A program made the translations under genes and the position numbers. From Saururus chinensis (lineage: Eukaryota > Streptophyta > Magnoliopsida > Piperales > Saururaceae), in contig CP141148.1 in the NCBI GenBank assembly GCA_035235625.1, positions 19,779,057 to 19,843,056 of the forward strand: DNA of 64,000 nt, in the 5' to 3' direction. The number at the start of each line of letters is the position of its first letter. The first letter of the stretch is position 1. The notes beneath the pieces are model-generated. The model did not search any database, had not been told where the DNA came from, and worked only from the letters and a program-made list of their open reading frames with translations. This document shows, piece by piece, positions 45,619 through 59,600 of this stretch.

Positions 45619-48600
45619 TGTGAGATTTGTAAGGTTTTACCGTTTGCTTTGATTGTATGATGATTTGGTTCAATTACAAATTTTCTTAGTCTTAATTTGA
45701 ATTTTAGTTGGAAAAGATTAATGCCTACCTTAAACCACTAAGTTACCACATTATTTGTTGCAAATTTCATGTAATTCTTTGTATTAAGAAAGTGGGCCCC
45801 ACTCTAGGACCCACGTCCATTCACGTCATCATGCCAACTTCTTGGGCCACCGACTTTCATTTGGCATCTTAAATGGGATTAGGCCTTGTACCATTCATTT
45901 TAGCGCATTTCTAATGTGGGTTCACTTATTTCTTTATTGGGCTTATTTCAAACCTACTTACTCACCCTTAGTATAAATACTTACATGGTTCATTTCTCCC
46001 ATTTGGGGTGAGTTGAGATTTTTGAAAGCTTTGGAGAGCTCTACCCCTTCTAAAAAAGGGAAAGCTTAATTCAAGGTAAATTACTGAAATCTCTTCATGT
46101 TTCTTTTGATTTTACCTTTAATCTCATATTCTTCTCCTCTTAAATGAAATTCCATATTTTCTTCTCCTTAAGTTCATTCTTTTGCCCATATTTTTAAATC
46201 CTAGATCTTTGATTCTTTCTTCTACTATGTGATTCATGTTTTGGGCACAAGAGAATGATAAATCTATCTTCTATTAGTAGGTTTGAGTCTCCATTTGGTG
46301 GAAATGTGAGATTTTTTATAAAGTCTAATGTGACCTAATTTTATGGGTAGTAATTCCGTGAACTTGAGAAGAGATTGAAGGGTCTACAAACTGATTTGAG
46401 GCAAGTAGTTTTTGTTTGATGAGGTTTTACTTGCATTAACACTATGATTGTAGGAGGATTCATGTTCTTGATATTTATGGATGTGCCAGCTTACATCTTT
46501 TTGCATGGGTCATTTAATAATGTTTTAACATGAATCTACATGAGTTGTGTTAGATATATCATGTTTAAGGGTTAGATGATGATTACTTTAGTTTCATGAA
46601 TTTTGATGAAGTTTGGAGATGGATTCATATTAGATTTGCTTCTTGGTAGGAACGATTGATTGCCCAGACAAGCCAATTTATCTACAATGCAGCAAATTGA
46701 TTGCCTTCATTTCCTTTGTTCCCAATTGATCACCTTTTGGGGCCGATTGTTTGATTGAATAGGATATGACTTTTAAACTTAATTTTGTCAAATTTAAGGG
46801 GTTTTATTATATCTCTCATATGTTACTAGTAGATTATGATCATGTTGAAGTATGAATGCTTGCACACATGCAACATTAATCAGGTATGAACCATGTTTCA
46901 TGCAATTTAGCTCATTTATGAACATGACCACTTATGTTTGCACAAACGTATGCTTACATGACCTTGTTACCTACCTACGGACCATGTCTCATGAATGATA
47001 GGGTTGTTTATTAATATGATTATGTATGCTTGCATGTACTTAACATTGTTCATGTATGAGTCATGTTACATACATCATGAAAATATTTGTTAAGTCATGT
47101 TTAACACTGATTAGTCATAGCATTTTTTAGTTTTTTAGATTAATCATATGAGGGATTTTGAATGAATCAGTTTTATGTCTAAAAGGATGAGGTTTTATGT
47201 CCAAAAGAGTAGGGTTTTACATATGAAAGGATGGGTTCCTCCTCGGGTTGAGAAGAGAAAAATACTATAATAAGAATACTTATTGAGACTTCTATAGTAA
47301 GCTTCAAGTTGATTTGTCTATGTGCACTGGCTAACTAGGAGCTGTAACGTCCAGGAATTTTCTAAATTCCCGAAGTTGACCATGTAGAAATTAGGGTATT
47401 TGACCCCTTGACCTTGTGAGAATATCTTGCTCAATAGTTAGAATTGATGGCTGAAACTTTTATTGATGGAAAGTAAAAAGCAATAGCTTTGAAATGCTAC
47501 CAAGAATGCACAAATCGGAGTTTGGATGAGGGAGTTACAATCGTTCAAAGTTGAACATAGTGCATAGGGCTCTTTTACCTGAATTAGACACACAAATTAT
47601 CCGTTTAAGTCACTATACAGACCCAATTAATTAAAGTAACAAAAATTAATTTTTAAGGGCCTAATTAGGTTGCCAAAGTGAGGAGGTTTTGGCCTAGCTT
47701 CTAAGGAGATTAGGAACCCTAATCACCATGCTTATAAAAAGGAGTCTTGGAGCCTTTAGCCTTTAAGGGAGAGATCAAGCTGTCAATGACAAAGTTTTTC
47801 TGGCTACCGGAGTAAGAGCATGGTTGGTGATGGAGCCGGGGAAGAGCGAGCTCAAAGACTGGTGCTTTAACAAGGTAAGATGCTTAGCCTTTTTACTATT
47901 GAATTGCTAATTACCTAATCATTATGTGATTTTGATCGTGAGAATATTTTATAAAAATGGGGGGAAGGATTTGGTTGGCTAGTCGGCGCTGATATCCTTA
48001 GCTATGGCTGACCGACATAGATATGACTGAGGCTATGACCGGTTGGTGGTCATGAAGACACCATGAATTTGTTGTCGGGACTGGCAAATCCCTGAAAAGG
48101 AGGAGCTTAGAACCAGCGGTTGGTGCCTATCTAGATGTTTGTGGTCAATCGTAGTCTAGAAGGAAGGGAGTGGCAATGCGGCAGATTCCACCATTGCTAC
48201 CTAGTGACTGCCGGAGGCCAACACGGCCTTCAATGGTGAGATTCTATTCAGTGACTGCCATGGTGGAGGCGGAGCTCTCCTGGATGTAGAGCACCACCAT
48301 GGCCAAAGCTCCACGGAGAATGAAAAAAAAAACTAGAGGATTTTAGTTCTTGGCAGTGCGGAGCTGGCTAGGGATAGGCTGCGGTGCCTGAGTCTCATGA
48401 ATTGCCAAATCCCAGTGATCCGGTCGGTCCCAAGGCATTGCCCAGCCACGAAGGCTGGCCGCCATGCCGATCAATCAAACGACAAAAGAAAAAAAGGTGC
48501 TCGGACCCCAGCCGGCCACCTGGTTGCAGGAGGCCTAGCCGTCGCTCCGCTATAGCAGCCGACAATGGTGCTGTGAGAGGCTCTTTTGCCTTTGGCTGGA

Positions 48601-49907
48601 GATGGGGAAGACGATCCACATCGTGGGTCGTATAGGACGGGCTCGGGTTGGGTGACCCGAACCAAGTGCGTCAAGACCCGGCTTGGGTCTATATTTTTTT
48701 TAAAAAAAGAAAGGGTAATCATTGAACATGGTCCTATCCAGGAAACTATACGTGTTCAAAATTTTTAGAAAAATTACCAGTGGACTTTGAAAGGGAGACG
48801 AGTCTCCTCACAAAGTTTCAGATTGAGGAAAAATCTCAAAGTATATGAAATGATCCTTTTATTCCTTGTCGTTAAATTACCATGTAATATTCACTTACCT
48901 GACAGGGGCTCTGGTTCAGGGGCCTATGAGTTAACATAAAAATTTAAAAAAATTATAGTAAGATTTTAATATGTATCCTAAATATAGGCCAAACCGCATA
49001 GTGAGGAATCCTAGTGAATGGATAATTGACCATTGTGCCCCTAAGGTTTAAGGTGTAAACCATTAGGGTTGGTTCAAAGGGTTCACGACCACGTTAAATG
49101 ACAAGAATATTACCCCAGGTCCGAGACATCAAGGAGCACCCTTGAGCTTAGTCATGGACCTTTAAGATTTTAGGAAAGCCTTGAACAGAATAACAAAAAA
49201 TACCCACATGACCAGACTGCCCACATTCATGTGCATGGAAGCGTGAGTCGATTTGAGAGTGAAGCTGTAACGCCCGAGATTTTTCACCCATTTTCCTTAA
49301 AATTCACGAAATTTTTTTGCAATATAACGTCTGTAAATCGGAGGAAAAATGACGAAACCAAAACCTGATAAAACAGTTTATAATTTAAAACTATAAACAT
49401 CCACATACGGTCAATCATCGTATGGCCAAAGCAAATATCCTCAGGCGCTACTCGAAAACACACGTACGAATAAATTTGCTATGATCATAGACTTTAAATA
49501 CAAATCACTCTCCCAGGCATCCCTGAGTACAAGTCCCATAACAGTCCACAGACTCATCCAAATGAAAGTCCAGAATAAACATCTAACTTCTCATCTCACC
49601 CAATACAGGAGATCGTGGCACAAATAAACTCGCAGAGAGTCAAGCAGATACCTGAGTCAACGGGAATCAATCCACCGCTGAAACGAGCGTCTATCACCAG
49701 GAGCTCTCCGCACAACCTGCAAAACCTCCCGTACAACGGGGCTAAAAAGTAGTAGGGTGAGTATTTTCATACTCAGTAGGAAAATACCCAGTAGGGGAAA
49801 CCCCAAACGGTGAACTCACAAGTTCATAATCACATGCATCATGCAACTCAAACATGAAGCAGTCAACATAATATAATCATATCGTGCACATACGCATACG
49901 ATCATAC

Positions 49908-50043
49908 CAAAGGCACCATCGTGCCAAAATCATACCAAGGCACCATCGTGCCAAAATCATACCAAGGCACCATCGTGCCAAAATCATACCAAGGCACCAT
50001 CATGCCAAAATCATACCAAGGCACCATCATGCCAAAATCATAC
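49908..50043. repeat. 27-bp minisatellite in LTR C, five units
   Basis: Unit AAGGCACCATCGTGCCAAAA plus TCATACC. GGCAC-CATC-GTGCC makes a perfect 5-bp stem hairpin in the left units; the two right units have CATCATGCC. Contiguous, without spacers, so not a CRISPR array. Confidence 0.9.
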
Positions 50044-50224
50044 TATCCAATCAACTTACACAAACACCCTTATCCAGGGTCATACAACTTACATAAATAC
50101 CCTTATCCAGGGTCATACAAACTTACTCGTACCACCGTACGCTTACTCATACAGCTTACACAAACTTGTACGACCTTACTCGTACAATCAGACTCGTACG
50201 ACCGTACTCGTACAGTCTGCACAA

Positions 50225-50410
50225 AATCATACTTACTGTCTTACTCAGAAACACATTCTCACAATCGTGCTCAAACTCTTATAGTCGTGCTCATACACAT
50301 ACGCTTATAGTCCTGCTCATACACACTCTTACAGTCCTACTCATACACACTCTTACAGTCCTGCTCATACACACTCTTATAGTCGTACTCGTACACATAA
50401 TCGTACACAT
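50225..50410. repeat. Minisatellite in LTR C, about 27-bp units
   Basis: CTCATACACACTCTTACAGT followed by CCTGCT or CGTACT, four or more units with decay at both ends. Confidence 0.75.
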
Positions 50411-50635
50411 ATCAACGACCACTGAAGCTCATTACAACTAATAAACTCCAGCGTCGAAATGGAAAAGAATGCCACTGGGGCAACACCTTAACCTCCGGGG
50501 AGTGACTAGACGCCATGGACTTTTCCAAAGGTAAGGCACACCAATGCTCATGGGGCACTGGATCAAACAGGTAAGAGTAGATCCATGATACTACTTACCT
50601 GAGCGTGCAAACATAAACACCCACACATAAGGGGT

Positions 50636-50795
50636 CATACAGTTGCCCACCATAATGGGTCTTATAGTGCCATAGAATCACCCACCATAATGGGTCTTAT
50701 AGTGCCAGAGAATTGCCCACCATAATGGGTCTTATAGTGCCAGAGAATCGCCCGCCATAATGGGTCTTATAGTGCCATTGCCACTCTTGGGCAGA
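50636..50795. repeat. Minisatellite in LTR C, about 36-bp units
   Basis: CCACCATAATGGGTCTTATA followed by GTGCCAGAGAATYGCC, four units. Confidence 0.85.
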
Positions 50796-51090
50796 AAACA
50801 TACAGTGCCACTCTTGGGCGAAAACATACAACGCTCTTAACAGAGCATCAAACGTCTAGGCTTACACAGCACACAGACCAAATCAGAAACATACGTCGCT
50901 CTCAGCAGAGCATCAGACGTCTGGGCTTCATACAGCACACAGACAAAGTCAGAAACGTACATCGTTCTCAATAGAGCATCAAACGTCTGGGCTGATACAG
51001 CACGCAGACCAAATCAGAAACAACGTCGCTCTCAGCAGAGCATCAGACGTCCGGTGCCCTATACAGCACACAGACAACATCCCGCAGGAT
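50795..51090. repeat. Minisatellite in LTR C, about 65-bp units
   Basis: CGCTCTCAGCAGAGCATCAG, ACGTCTGGGCT and ACAGCACACAGACCAAATCA recur four times, the first copy shorter. Confidence 0.85.
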
Positions 51091-51814
51091 AAACACCATG
51101 GCAAGACATGATAAATGCTCGGCCGACTCATTAGCGGCTAGCTCAAACATGGAACTTAATCCGTCGAACCCTCATGTCTCAAACTCACAACGCTATCATT
51201 AGCTGTGCTTATAATTCAAGTTTGAATTAAGTACATTATGCGGTACAATTATGCCACACAACTCACAGTCCTCGACTGGTCAAATTGAAGCTGAGCCCGA
51301 TCCGAAACCCAAGTTCGTCAGGGCAGCAGACTTCACTTACCCGTCCACATCATGGACAAAACTCATCGTACAACAAACCCTTACAGTCTTACGTACTTCG
51401 CCATCCATCTTATGGCCAAAACATCTTACACTGATATCCTCAAATAACGCTCCTCAGAGCTAACCCAGTTGTTGCCCTCTTACTTATATCTCACTTATTA
51501 TACTTATTTTTCACTTCATAATCTGTACGTTATGCTTGTACAATTATGAACACTCTTACTGTCTGACAGTTACCCACCATACCATCCAACCCAAACCGAT
51601 CCATTCTAATCCTTGCCCGTCATACTCATATCCTCTGCCATACGCTTACACAACTGTATCCAAATCCAGACAAAGCCTCTGTCACCTCTTACTGTCCATC
51701 GCCCATACCTCTGCCCACATACACTTACACACATCCAAAGCATAGGCAAAATGCCATCATACATACGTATGTCTCACACATACGTATAACATACACATAC
51801 GGTCATACATACAT

Positions 51815-52015
51815 AACTTACAAACATGCACGCTAGCCATCACTAACACATGCATCCATCAAACGTACACGCTAGTAATCACTAGCACATGCATACATCA
51901 AACGTACATGCTAGTCATCACTAGCACATGCATACATCAAACGTACACGCTAGTTATCACTAGCACATGCACACACATTCGTACATACTTCAAACATGCA
52001 CGCTAGCCATCACTA
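51815..52015. repeat. 39-bp minisatellite in LTR C, about five units
   Basis: CGCTAGTAATCACTAGCACA, TGCATACATCAAACGTACA. CTAG..ATCACTAG gives each unit a small inverted repeat. Confidence 0.85.
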
Positions 52016-55000
52016 GCGCATACATAATCCACATCCATAAAACGTGCATACATCTCATGCATATCAATCATACCATACAATCATGCTTACACGCACATCA
52101 TGCAATCGGATCGTTACTTAACATCCAAGCATGGAATCATATAATCCTAGCATGCTGCTACTCATTCAAAGCATGCTTCATGAATTTACGAGTTCAAAGC
52201 TCCCCTACCTCGTAATCATGATGTTCGATGGCGAGCACACGACGGTGGCGGCGTCAGTGGCGGAGTTGGCGGTCAAAACCGTTGCCTGGCTGAGAGAGCT
52301 GTTGTCCCGAGGATTTTAAGATGCGCCAGAACTATCACGGCCAAACAGGGTGTCAGAAATCAATGCGGTAAAACCCGCGATCCACAGCGGCACACTAGGG
52401 CGGCCGGGAGAAATATAGTGCCAACCTATGTGGCGGTGCGATCAGATGTCAAGGGTGTACACTTTAAAGATCGGCCGGTGGCTAAAACGTGCTCAGCCGG
52501 CCACAAAGACGTCGAAATCGGCCATGGACAGCACCCAACGGCGACGATTTTGGTCAACAAAGGCCCACATACGGGCAGATAGCGTGGGGCAACGCTCGAG
52601 AACAAAGGAGAGGTGGAGGACGACTCTGTGTCAACTCCAATCGGTGGCAAGCCAACCGATGGTCAGGCGGCATGAATGCGGCGCCTAAACCCAAAAGTAC
52701 ACGTGTGGCCACATGCACACGCGACCCAAAAGGGCGGGGGAGATGGCTAAAATGAGGCGACTCAAGGCCCACAAAAGGCAACAGGGCTAAGGCCCTTAGC
52801 TGTGGCCAATCTAAGTGGCGACATCGCCGATCGCCACCCACAACCAAAACCCATGGTGCGGGCAGCTGTGCATCTCGTACGGTATAGGGCAAATGACAAG
52901 CGGCCCATTCCAAGCGGTAATATAATTAGGCCAAGTGGGGCTGACCCTCACTGTCGCCGAGCCGGGGCAGAGCCCATAATGGCCAAATAGCATACGGCTC
53001 GCCGATGACCACGGCCCAAGACGCACCCAAAGCATCTAATCGGGCGGAGCATGGCAATAGGGGCGAGGCGGGGTCGGAAACGGCAACCCCCTACCAACAC
53101 TGGGTCAAGGTAGGCTGGATGGAGCCCATCTGGTGGCCGGACAACGACCGGAAACACACCGGTGTCTAAAACATCCCACGGACAGTGAGATGCAAATAGT
53201 AACAAAAACCCGACCAAAAGATCGGTAGCTCACCACGGAGCGAAGAAAGCATGGCAGCGACTCCAACTAGTGTCTATGGGTTCCTAGCGGCCAACTAAAC
53301 ATAAGTCTAGTTGAGAGCGGCCGCAAACGATGTCAAAATCGTACACCCACAGTGCAAAAACGGGATTGAAGGAGAGAAAACCCGAAAAAAGGTTCGGTAC
53401 CTCGTGGAGGAGCGAAGTGGCCGTGGCGGCGGTCATAGCCGGTACCTATGGACTCGTGGCGGTGAGGCAAAGCGGATCCTGACAAGAACCGCCGGAATCC
53501 GACGACGGAGGAGGGAGAACGGAGTGACCGGATATGCCCTCGGGTTTTCTCTTCTCCTCATAGAACGTCATTTTTTTTCCTTCTGTAAGTTTCTGGAACG
53601 AAATTTACTGTGGTCGGCTTAAAAGCCATGATTTCACTATTCACCTTTTTTATTTTTACATCCATATCCCCAATGTGCGTTAACTCACTAGTTACGCGCT
53701 ATAGCTCCAAACTTCGCGCCGTAAGCACGTAGCGAGGCCTGTGGCCCGCGACTAAGCCCCACACCCGACTCTATAGGTATAAATACGGGGAAAAATATAC
53801 AAATACACATACGCCGAAACATCACATTTTCCTGCCGAAAATGACTAGAAAAATGGCAGAAAAATCCCAGAAAATCGTAGAAAAATCAGGGACCTTACAG
53901 AAGCCTTCAGAGAGGGCAATGACTTAAAATAACTAGAAGGGCAATGAAATAACAAGGATAACCCAAGGGAGGATACCATACCTCAGGTGGTAGAATTACC
54001 CTAATGCCTTAGGGGTAATATATTCCGTTTTTACCAAAATGGATGACCTAGCTAACCATGAGTTAGGGTACCCTATAATGATGTTAAATGACTTCAAAAG
54101 GAAGGGGTATGATTAGTAAGTGATACAAAGACTTTTATAGATCATGTGTCACGGGAAATAAGGGGAAGAACCCTAATTCTATGGGTTTAAGGCAGCATAT
54201 TATACGTGTCTGCAACATAATGCTGCAATCTACTAGGGAGGTATATATGTAACATGTGTGATGCGTTAGAGTTATTTACATTCTCGGAATTGAATTCGCT
54301 GAGTCCTAGCCCTGCAAATGAGTGCAACAGGCCTTCGTTTATTATTAATGGACTTGTGTGACTTAATGTCATTTATGTTGCTTACTTTGATGCATATTTT
54401 TATCATTGATGCGTTAGTTTATAATGGTGACTTGATATTAATAAAGATTAATCAAGAGATATTGGTTGTTGTTAGATTGGGGGGATAATATCTAATAAAG
54501 ATAAAGAGTAAAATACCCTAAATGGGGTTTGGGACCAGTTCATGGAGTGAACTGGGCATTAACATAGAATTTTACCTTGGTTAATGAACTGAGGGTAGTT
54601 ATGGAAGTTTACCCTAGTCTCATTGAGACTATTAGGGGTTGGGACGTTTTCTGAGTCATAGCTCAATAGATGAGCTATTTATTGGGTCGACTCATAATGT
54701 GAAGAGGGCCCAAATGGTTGGGCGAATACTTGATTGGATAAAATTAATCGAGTCTAAGTTTCAAATGTTTAGGGGGAGTTAGTGGTCATAATGATCTTAG
54801 GCTTCTATAGGATGCATATTATTTATGTCTTTGTAGACATTGCTCCCAGAGTTGGGATGGTGGAGATTGTTTTCTTCACTGCCACGACAATTTAGGTATT
54901 AGCCAACGAGGTCTTTACTGTGGGTTTCCCATAGGTCTTCACAGGACCATATAGTGTGTACGAAAAGTAGAGTTGCATGAGCATTATGAAAGTCTTATAT

Positions 55001-56084
55001 TTCTTGCCAATCTGTGTCCATGAGCACAGTTGAGATCCTCTTTTTCATATTCATGGTAGGCTATTGAGAGCCCTAGGGATTTGGGTCAAACTGCCATTAA
55101 GTAGTCTACTCCAATGTTGGAGCCCTATGTTTGGGAATTTCTTCGAGAGTTGAGCTCTCTCTGAGTGAACACATATTTATATTATGTTAAACCTAGAGTT
55201 GGGTTAAAACAATGAAGGGTGGTTAGTGTCATATGTCATTTCAGTTGGCATATGATGTGTCTGTCTGTCCAAGAGATTGGACAAGGGTATTAATTATTGA
55301 ACAAAGCGTTGTGAGATAATTAATTATATTGTTTAATATTGCTTGTTCAATTAGCACAAGTGGAACAATTAAAGGACTTACATAAAATGTAGGTTGATTA
55401 AAAATACTTAAGCATTGCATATTTGATGCTATGCTTCTTAAGATACTACAGTTTCTAGGCAGAACTACGTCTAGATCTGATCTTGTTGGTAATATTGGAG
55501 ATGTTGTTTGATGAGTACATAGGCAACTAACATTATGTGATGTTGGCCCGATACAAAAAAAAATTAATAAAACCTTTTGTTCTTTCGAAAACTCTTCTCT
55601 TGAGGGTAGAGAGGTTTCGATGTTGTTGTTTGGTTGGTTGTAGTTTCTTCAGGCTAGGGCAAGTGAGACTAGGACAGACAAGCATGAGATGTAGTTCCTT
55701 GTTTATGCAATTATGGTAACTGTATCTTTGGTGTGAGAGTCAACTTAGTTATTTATTTTCAGACAAATGACAGACTTGTATTTATTTGGATAGGTTGTTC
55801 TTTATGGATTTTTGATACGTGTAATGATATCATATGATTTGATATTTGTATTTGTGAACCCCAATTATCATAACCTGGATATTTACTCGAATGGTTTGTT
55901 TTGGACTTACGATTTTTTTTCTTTTTTTTTACTTACCGTTCATGCTATTTAAAAATACTTTTAAAAATTCGGGTGTGACAGGAGCACTTCCAATTTATAG
56001 GATTTTCTAACTGTTTTTGGTATTTCTGGCTTAGGAATACCGGGTAAGCAGGGGTTCATTATCTTATGGCACCGAGATTACTTT

Positions 56085-56310
56085 ATTGATGATTTATGTA
56101 TTATGATACTTATTTACACATGTTTTGTGTATAATTATTATGCTTATTTACAAAGGTTTTGTGTATAGTTTATGATACTTATTTATATAGGTTTTGTGTA
56201 TTGATTATGATACTTATTTACACAGAATTATGCATAGATCATGACACTTGATTATACAGGATATGTATAGATTATGACACTTGAATGCATAGGTTGTCTG
56301 TGTGGATTAT
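56085..56310 (+). repeat. Minisatellite in LTR A, about 40-bp units
   Basis: TTATGATACTTATTTACACA followed by GGTTTTGTGTATAG recurs five to six times, decaying to the right. Confidence 0.75.
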
Positions 56311-56620
56311 GATGCATGAATGAGATATTTGTACTGGTAATATGTGTAAGGGATTTGACATTCTCTTGTGTTTATTGATACCAGTTTCGTTATAAAGTTT
56401 ATGTTCTGACTCTTAAAGATTATGTTTTGGTGTTAATGTAATTCTCTATGTTTTCAAATCATTATTGAGCTAACCTTACCCTATTTGTCTTATTTTGTTT
56501 TGGGGTATCTCTCGGGGATTTTTTGTATGGTTGTACCACATAAGTGTTCAAGATAATTTATTTTGCGAGCATGGAGGTGATTACGTGCACATAGAGTAAG
56601 GATATCTTGTATATGTCTTG

Positions 56621-59600
56621 TGTAAGATCCCTAAACCCTAAACCAGTTTATTTAATTTATTTTGTTAATATTGTGTGGTTTAATGTTAAATTTGGCTAAT
56701 TTTGGCTTGTTTGGGGATTTAAGGTGGTTAACTATGGTTTTAATCTACAATTCCTTCATTTTATTGGTTTTTATGTCAACCTAAGTCAATTCAAATTTTT
56801 CTGAAATTTTTGGCTATTTTTCTGAAAACGTTAGGGCGTGTGTCTCACCATGGGTCCCACAAGACCCTAAACCCATCCTATTTTGGTAATTAAGTGTTCA
56901 AAATTTTTAAACTTTATTTTGGACTCAAAATGAACAAATTACTCATTTTTAGTAGTAAATTATATTTGTACCCCAAAATCATATTAAGTATACCCCATGA
57001 CTTACTATAAATAAAAAGACACACCCTCATTTCCAAGGAAGGGTTAGAATCTGGAGGCTAAAAGGCCCTAATCCCCATTCCATAAGAGAAAAGTTCGATT
57101 AATGTAAGATTAGCTTCATTTCTTCATTAATCACTAAGGGTTTTGCCTAATCTTTCTTAATCTTATATCTTCCAAAGTTAAATCTTAATTTTTACCACTA
57201 AAGTTTTTTATTTTGACCTCTATTTCAAACCTCTAATGAGGAATTTTCGTTTTGGAACTAAATGAGCCCTAGATCTACATGTTTTTAAGTGATTTAGGCT
57301 TTATTAATTGGATTTATATATGTATTAACAAAACCCCAATGTGGGTAGGGATTTGAAGAGGTTGGAGCGTCGATTTCGGACCAAGAAACTCATTGAAGGT
57401 AAGGGTTTTCTTCCAAAATAGGTATGTGTTTTTAGATTTGAAGTTTGTGATGGTTTATGTAGGTTTTGCATGAAGTTGAGCTTTAATTGTTGGTTATGTA
57501 AAGCTTAATCTTTCTACTGATTTCTTTGTGTTTTAGTTAATAAATGACTATATTTACCATTTCCTAAGCTTAGATTCCATTGTTATAATGTTTGGAAGTG
57601 AGATTTGAAGGTTTAAGTCAAATTGGTGTATTTTCGATTTTGAGTTCGAAAGGAAGAAGATGAATTAGAACTGCAATTCTAGCGTTCGAAGGCCAACACA
57701 TCAGTTTTGGTCATTTTGCCTATTTTTGCTTGTTTTCAAGTCATTCTTCCTAAATACCATTTATTATGATCATGATGAGTGATTTATACTTAAAAATACT
57801 ACTGTGAGGACATGAATTTGATGTTGAGACCTATGATGATGTTCAAGTGTGAAGTAGATTACATGTTATTCGGTTTAGCATGTTATAATTTCTTATCCTA
57901 AATTCATGTTGAGTGATTCTTCATATTTTACTTAGGATTTCAACAAGTTTATAACATGATACTGAATTTGTATGCTTTTACATATTAGGTTAAAGTATGG
58001 GTGAATGATAGTTCCATGTTTAGCTTAAGCAGGGTAATGAGTATGCTTACATAAGTTTAGCATGAAGTGGTTTTGGACTTGGATTTTTGTTTTTGAGAGT
58101 CTTCACCGATGACTTTAATAGGGAGGAGCCATGCTTAAATTTTGATAGCATGTGTGTAGTATGTCAATGGGTTGTTCATAATGTATATTCATATGCTTAG
58201 GATTGAATGCTACTACCATGTACACACACATGTGGGGCTAATTATGGTAATTTTTTTACACTTATGATTAAAAATGATGCATGTATGGCTGATGGGAGCA
58301 CGTTTCATGAATTATGATTCATTTAGTTATTACTCACGTATGTATAATGTTACATGCATCATGAGATGGATTTGTGAATGAGATTTTATCAAGATTAGCC
58401 ATGGTTGGTTGATTGGATGCAATTGCGTGATATTGCTTACCAGATTAATCGATCGGAGGCTTATCAATTTGGTTTTACGTCCTTAGAGGATAGGTTTTCT
58501 CCCTAGGTTGAGAAGAGCAATAATGTTATAAGGAGATCAAAACTATTGAGACCTGCACCAGCTTACCAGGGGGTATCGTATCTTCCCCATTAGGAAATTT
58601 ACCCAAACTACACAATTCATTCAAACTTCCCAATAAGGGATTGTCTAGAGTGAGCGAGAACTGCTTAAGTTTCAGCTGATCAAGCAGGGTTGTTTTATCA
58701 ATATGCATGGTTGTGATAGTGCGTTAGAGACACTTCTCATGCAGGTTGATTGTTTATGGATATACATGATATGTTGATGTGTTTGAGACACTTCTCATGC
58801 ATGTTGATTGTTTATGAATATGCATGATATGTTAGTGGGTTTGAGACACTTCTAATGTAGGTGATTATTTATAAATATGCATGATATGTTGGTGAATTTG
58901 AGACACTTTTCATGCAGATGGTTATTTATGGATAATCATGATATGTTGGTGTGTTTGAGACACTTCTCTTGTAGGATGAATGCTTATGAAGGAGAATGAA
59001 CATGCATGAATATGTATGGTGTATTAGAGACACTCTTCATGTAGGATGAATATGTTTATGCTTTAGTATGATTATTCATGCTATGGATACTATATTGAGA
59101 TATTTTCATACAGGATAATTATTTATGGGTGAGTATGGTTAGGTAATGAGAATGTGATTAGAAATAAGATGATATATGATATGTTTGATGTGATAGACAA
59201 TGTAGAATGCCATGATGTTTTCAGATTTATCATTTCGGCGTTCAAAACCTTACTGAGTTTTATATTCACTCCATTTTCTTTGTGTTTTCTGTTTTGGGGC
59301 TGCATGGTGCGACATGTAGATGATCAAGTTCATCTTTATGAGGTGCGTGTGGATGATGGTCGGGAGGAGGCAAGAGAGCCTTGAAATCTTACTATCTTTA
59401 TTTGTTTATTCTGCTGGTGTGTTAGAATTTAATGTTTGGTTGACTATCTCATACTTTATTAACCATTGTGGCTTTAAATTTATTTCAGATGTTATAACTT
59501 GAGCCATGTTGATGGCTTAGTGTTGTAAGATTGTTGGTTGAGACTTGAGGACTAATTCAGATTTGATGTCTTTTATATTTTTACTTATTTCCTTTTGCAC

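Larger units (their letters stand above)
49266..53899 (-). mobile_element. Very long solo LTR (LTR C, 4634 bp) inserted in LTR B, minus orientation
   Basis: On the minus strand it begins TGTAAGGTCCCTGATTTTTC at 53899 and ends CTCGGGCGTTACA at 49266. The flanks GAAGC (49261-49265) and GAAGC (53900-53904) are identical. A TATA-like TTTTAAGC (about 53625-53618) precedes a GC-rich leader of over 1.3 kb (53570-52230). That is followed, in LTR order, by five minisatellite families. 4.6 kb is long even for plant gypsy LTRs. It is the youngest layer of this nest. Confidence 0.85.
47343..55980 (+). mobile_element. Solo LTR (LTR B) inserted in LTR A, itself split by LTR C
   Basis: Start TGTAACGTCCAGGAATTTTC at 47343; end TTCGGGTGTGACA at 55980; target duplication GGAGC at 47338-47342 and 55981-55985. 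Without LTR C and its duplication it is 3999 bp. TATAAAAA at 47733-47740. A GGCTCTGGTTCAGGGGCCTA block near 48908 and the ACTACGTCTAGATCTGATC block near 55465 are shared with the minus-strand copy at 10140-14468. No internal region remains. GC-rich frames at 48384-48722 are not genes. Confidence 0.85.

Noticed and set aside
48384-48722. Frames of 60-83 codons
   Set aside because: GC-rich part of LTR B, same reasoning; no protein family recognised.
49908-50043. CRISPR-like regular repeats
   Set aside because: The 27-bp units are contiguous without spacers, in a plant LTR; this is a minisatellite.
52230-53570. GC-rich frames of 60-119 codons on both strands, suggesting a gene
   Set aside because: The stretch is the leader part of LTR C. 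Frames overlap on all strands, with no start context, splice pattern or family resemblance.
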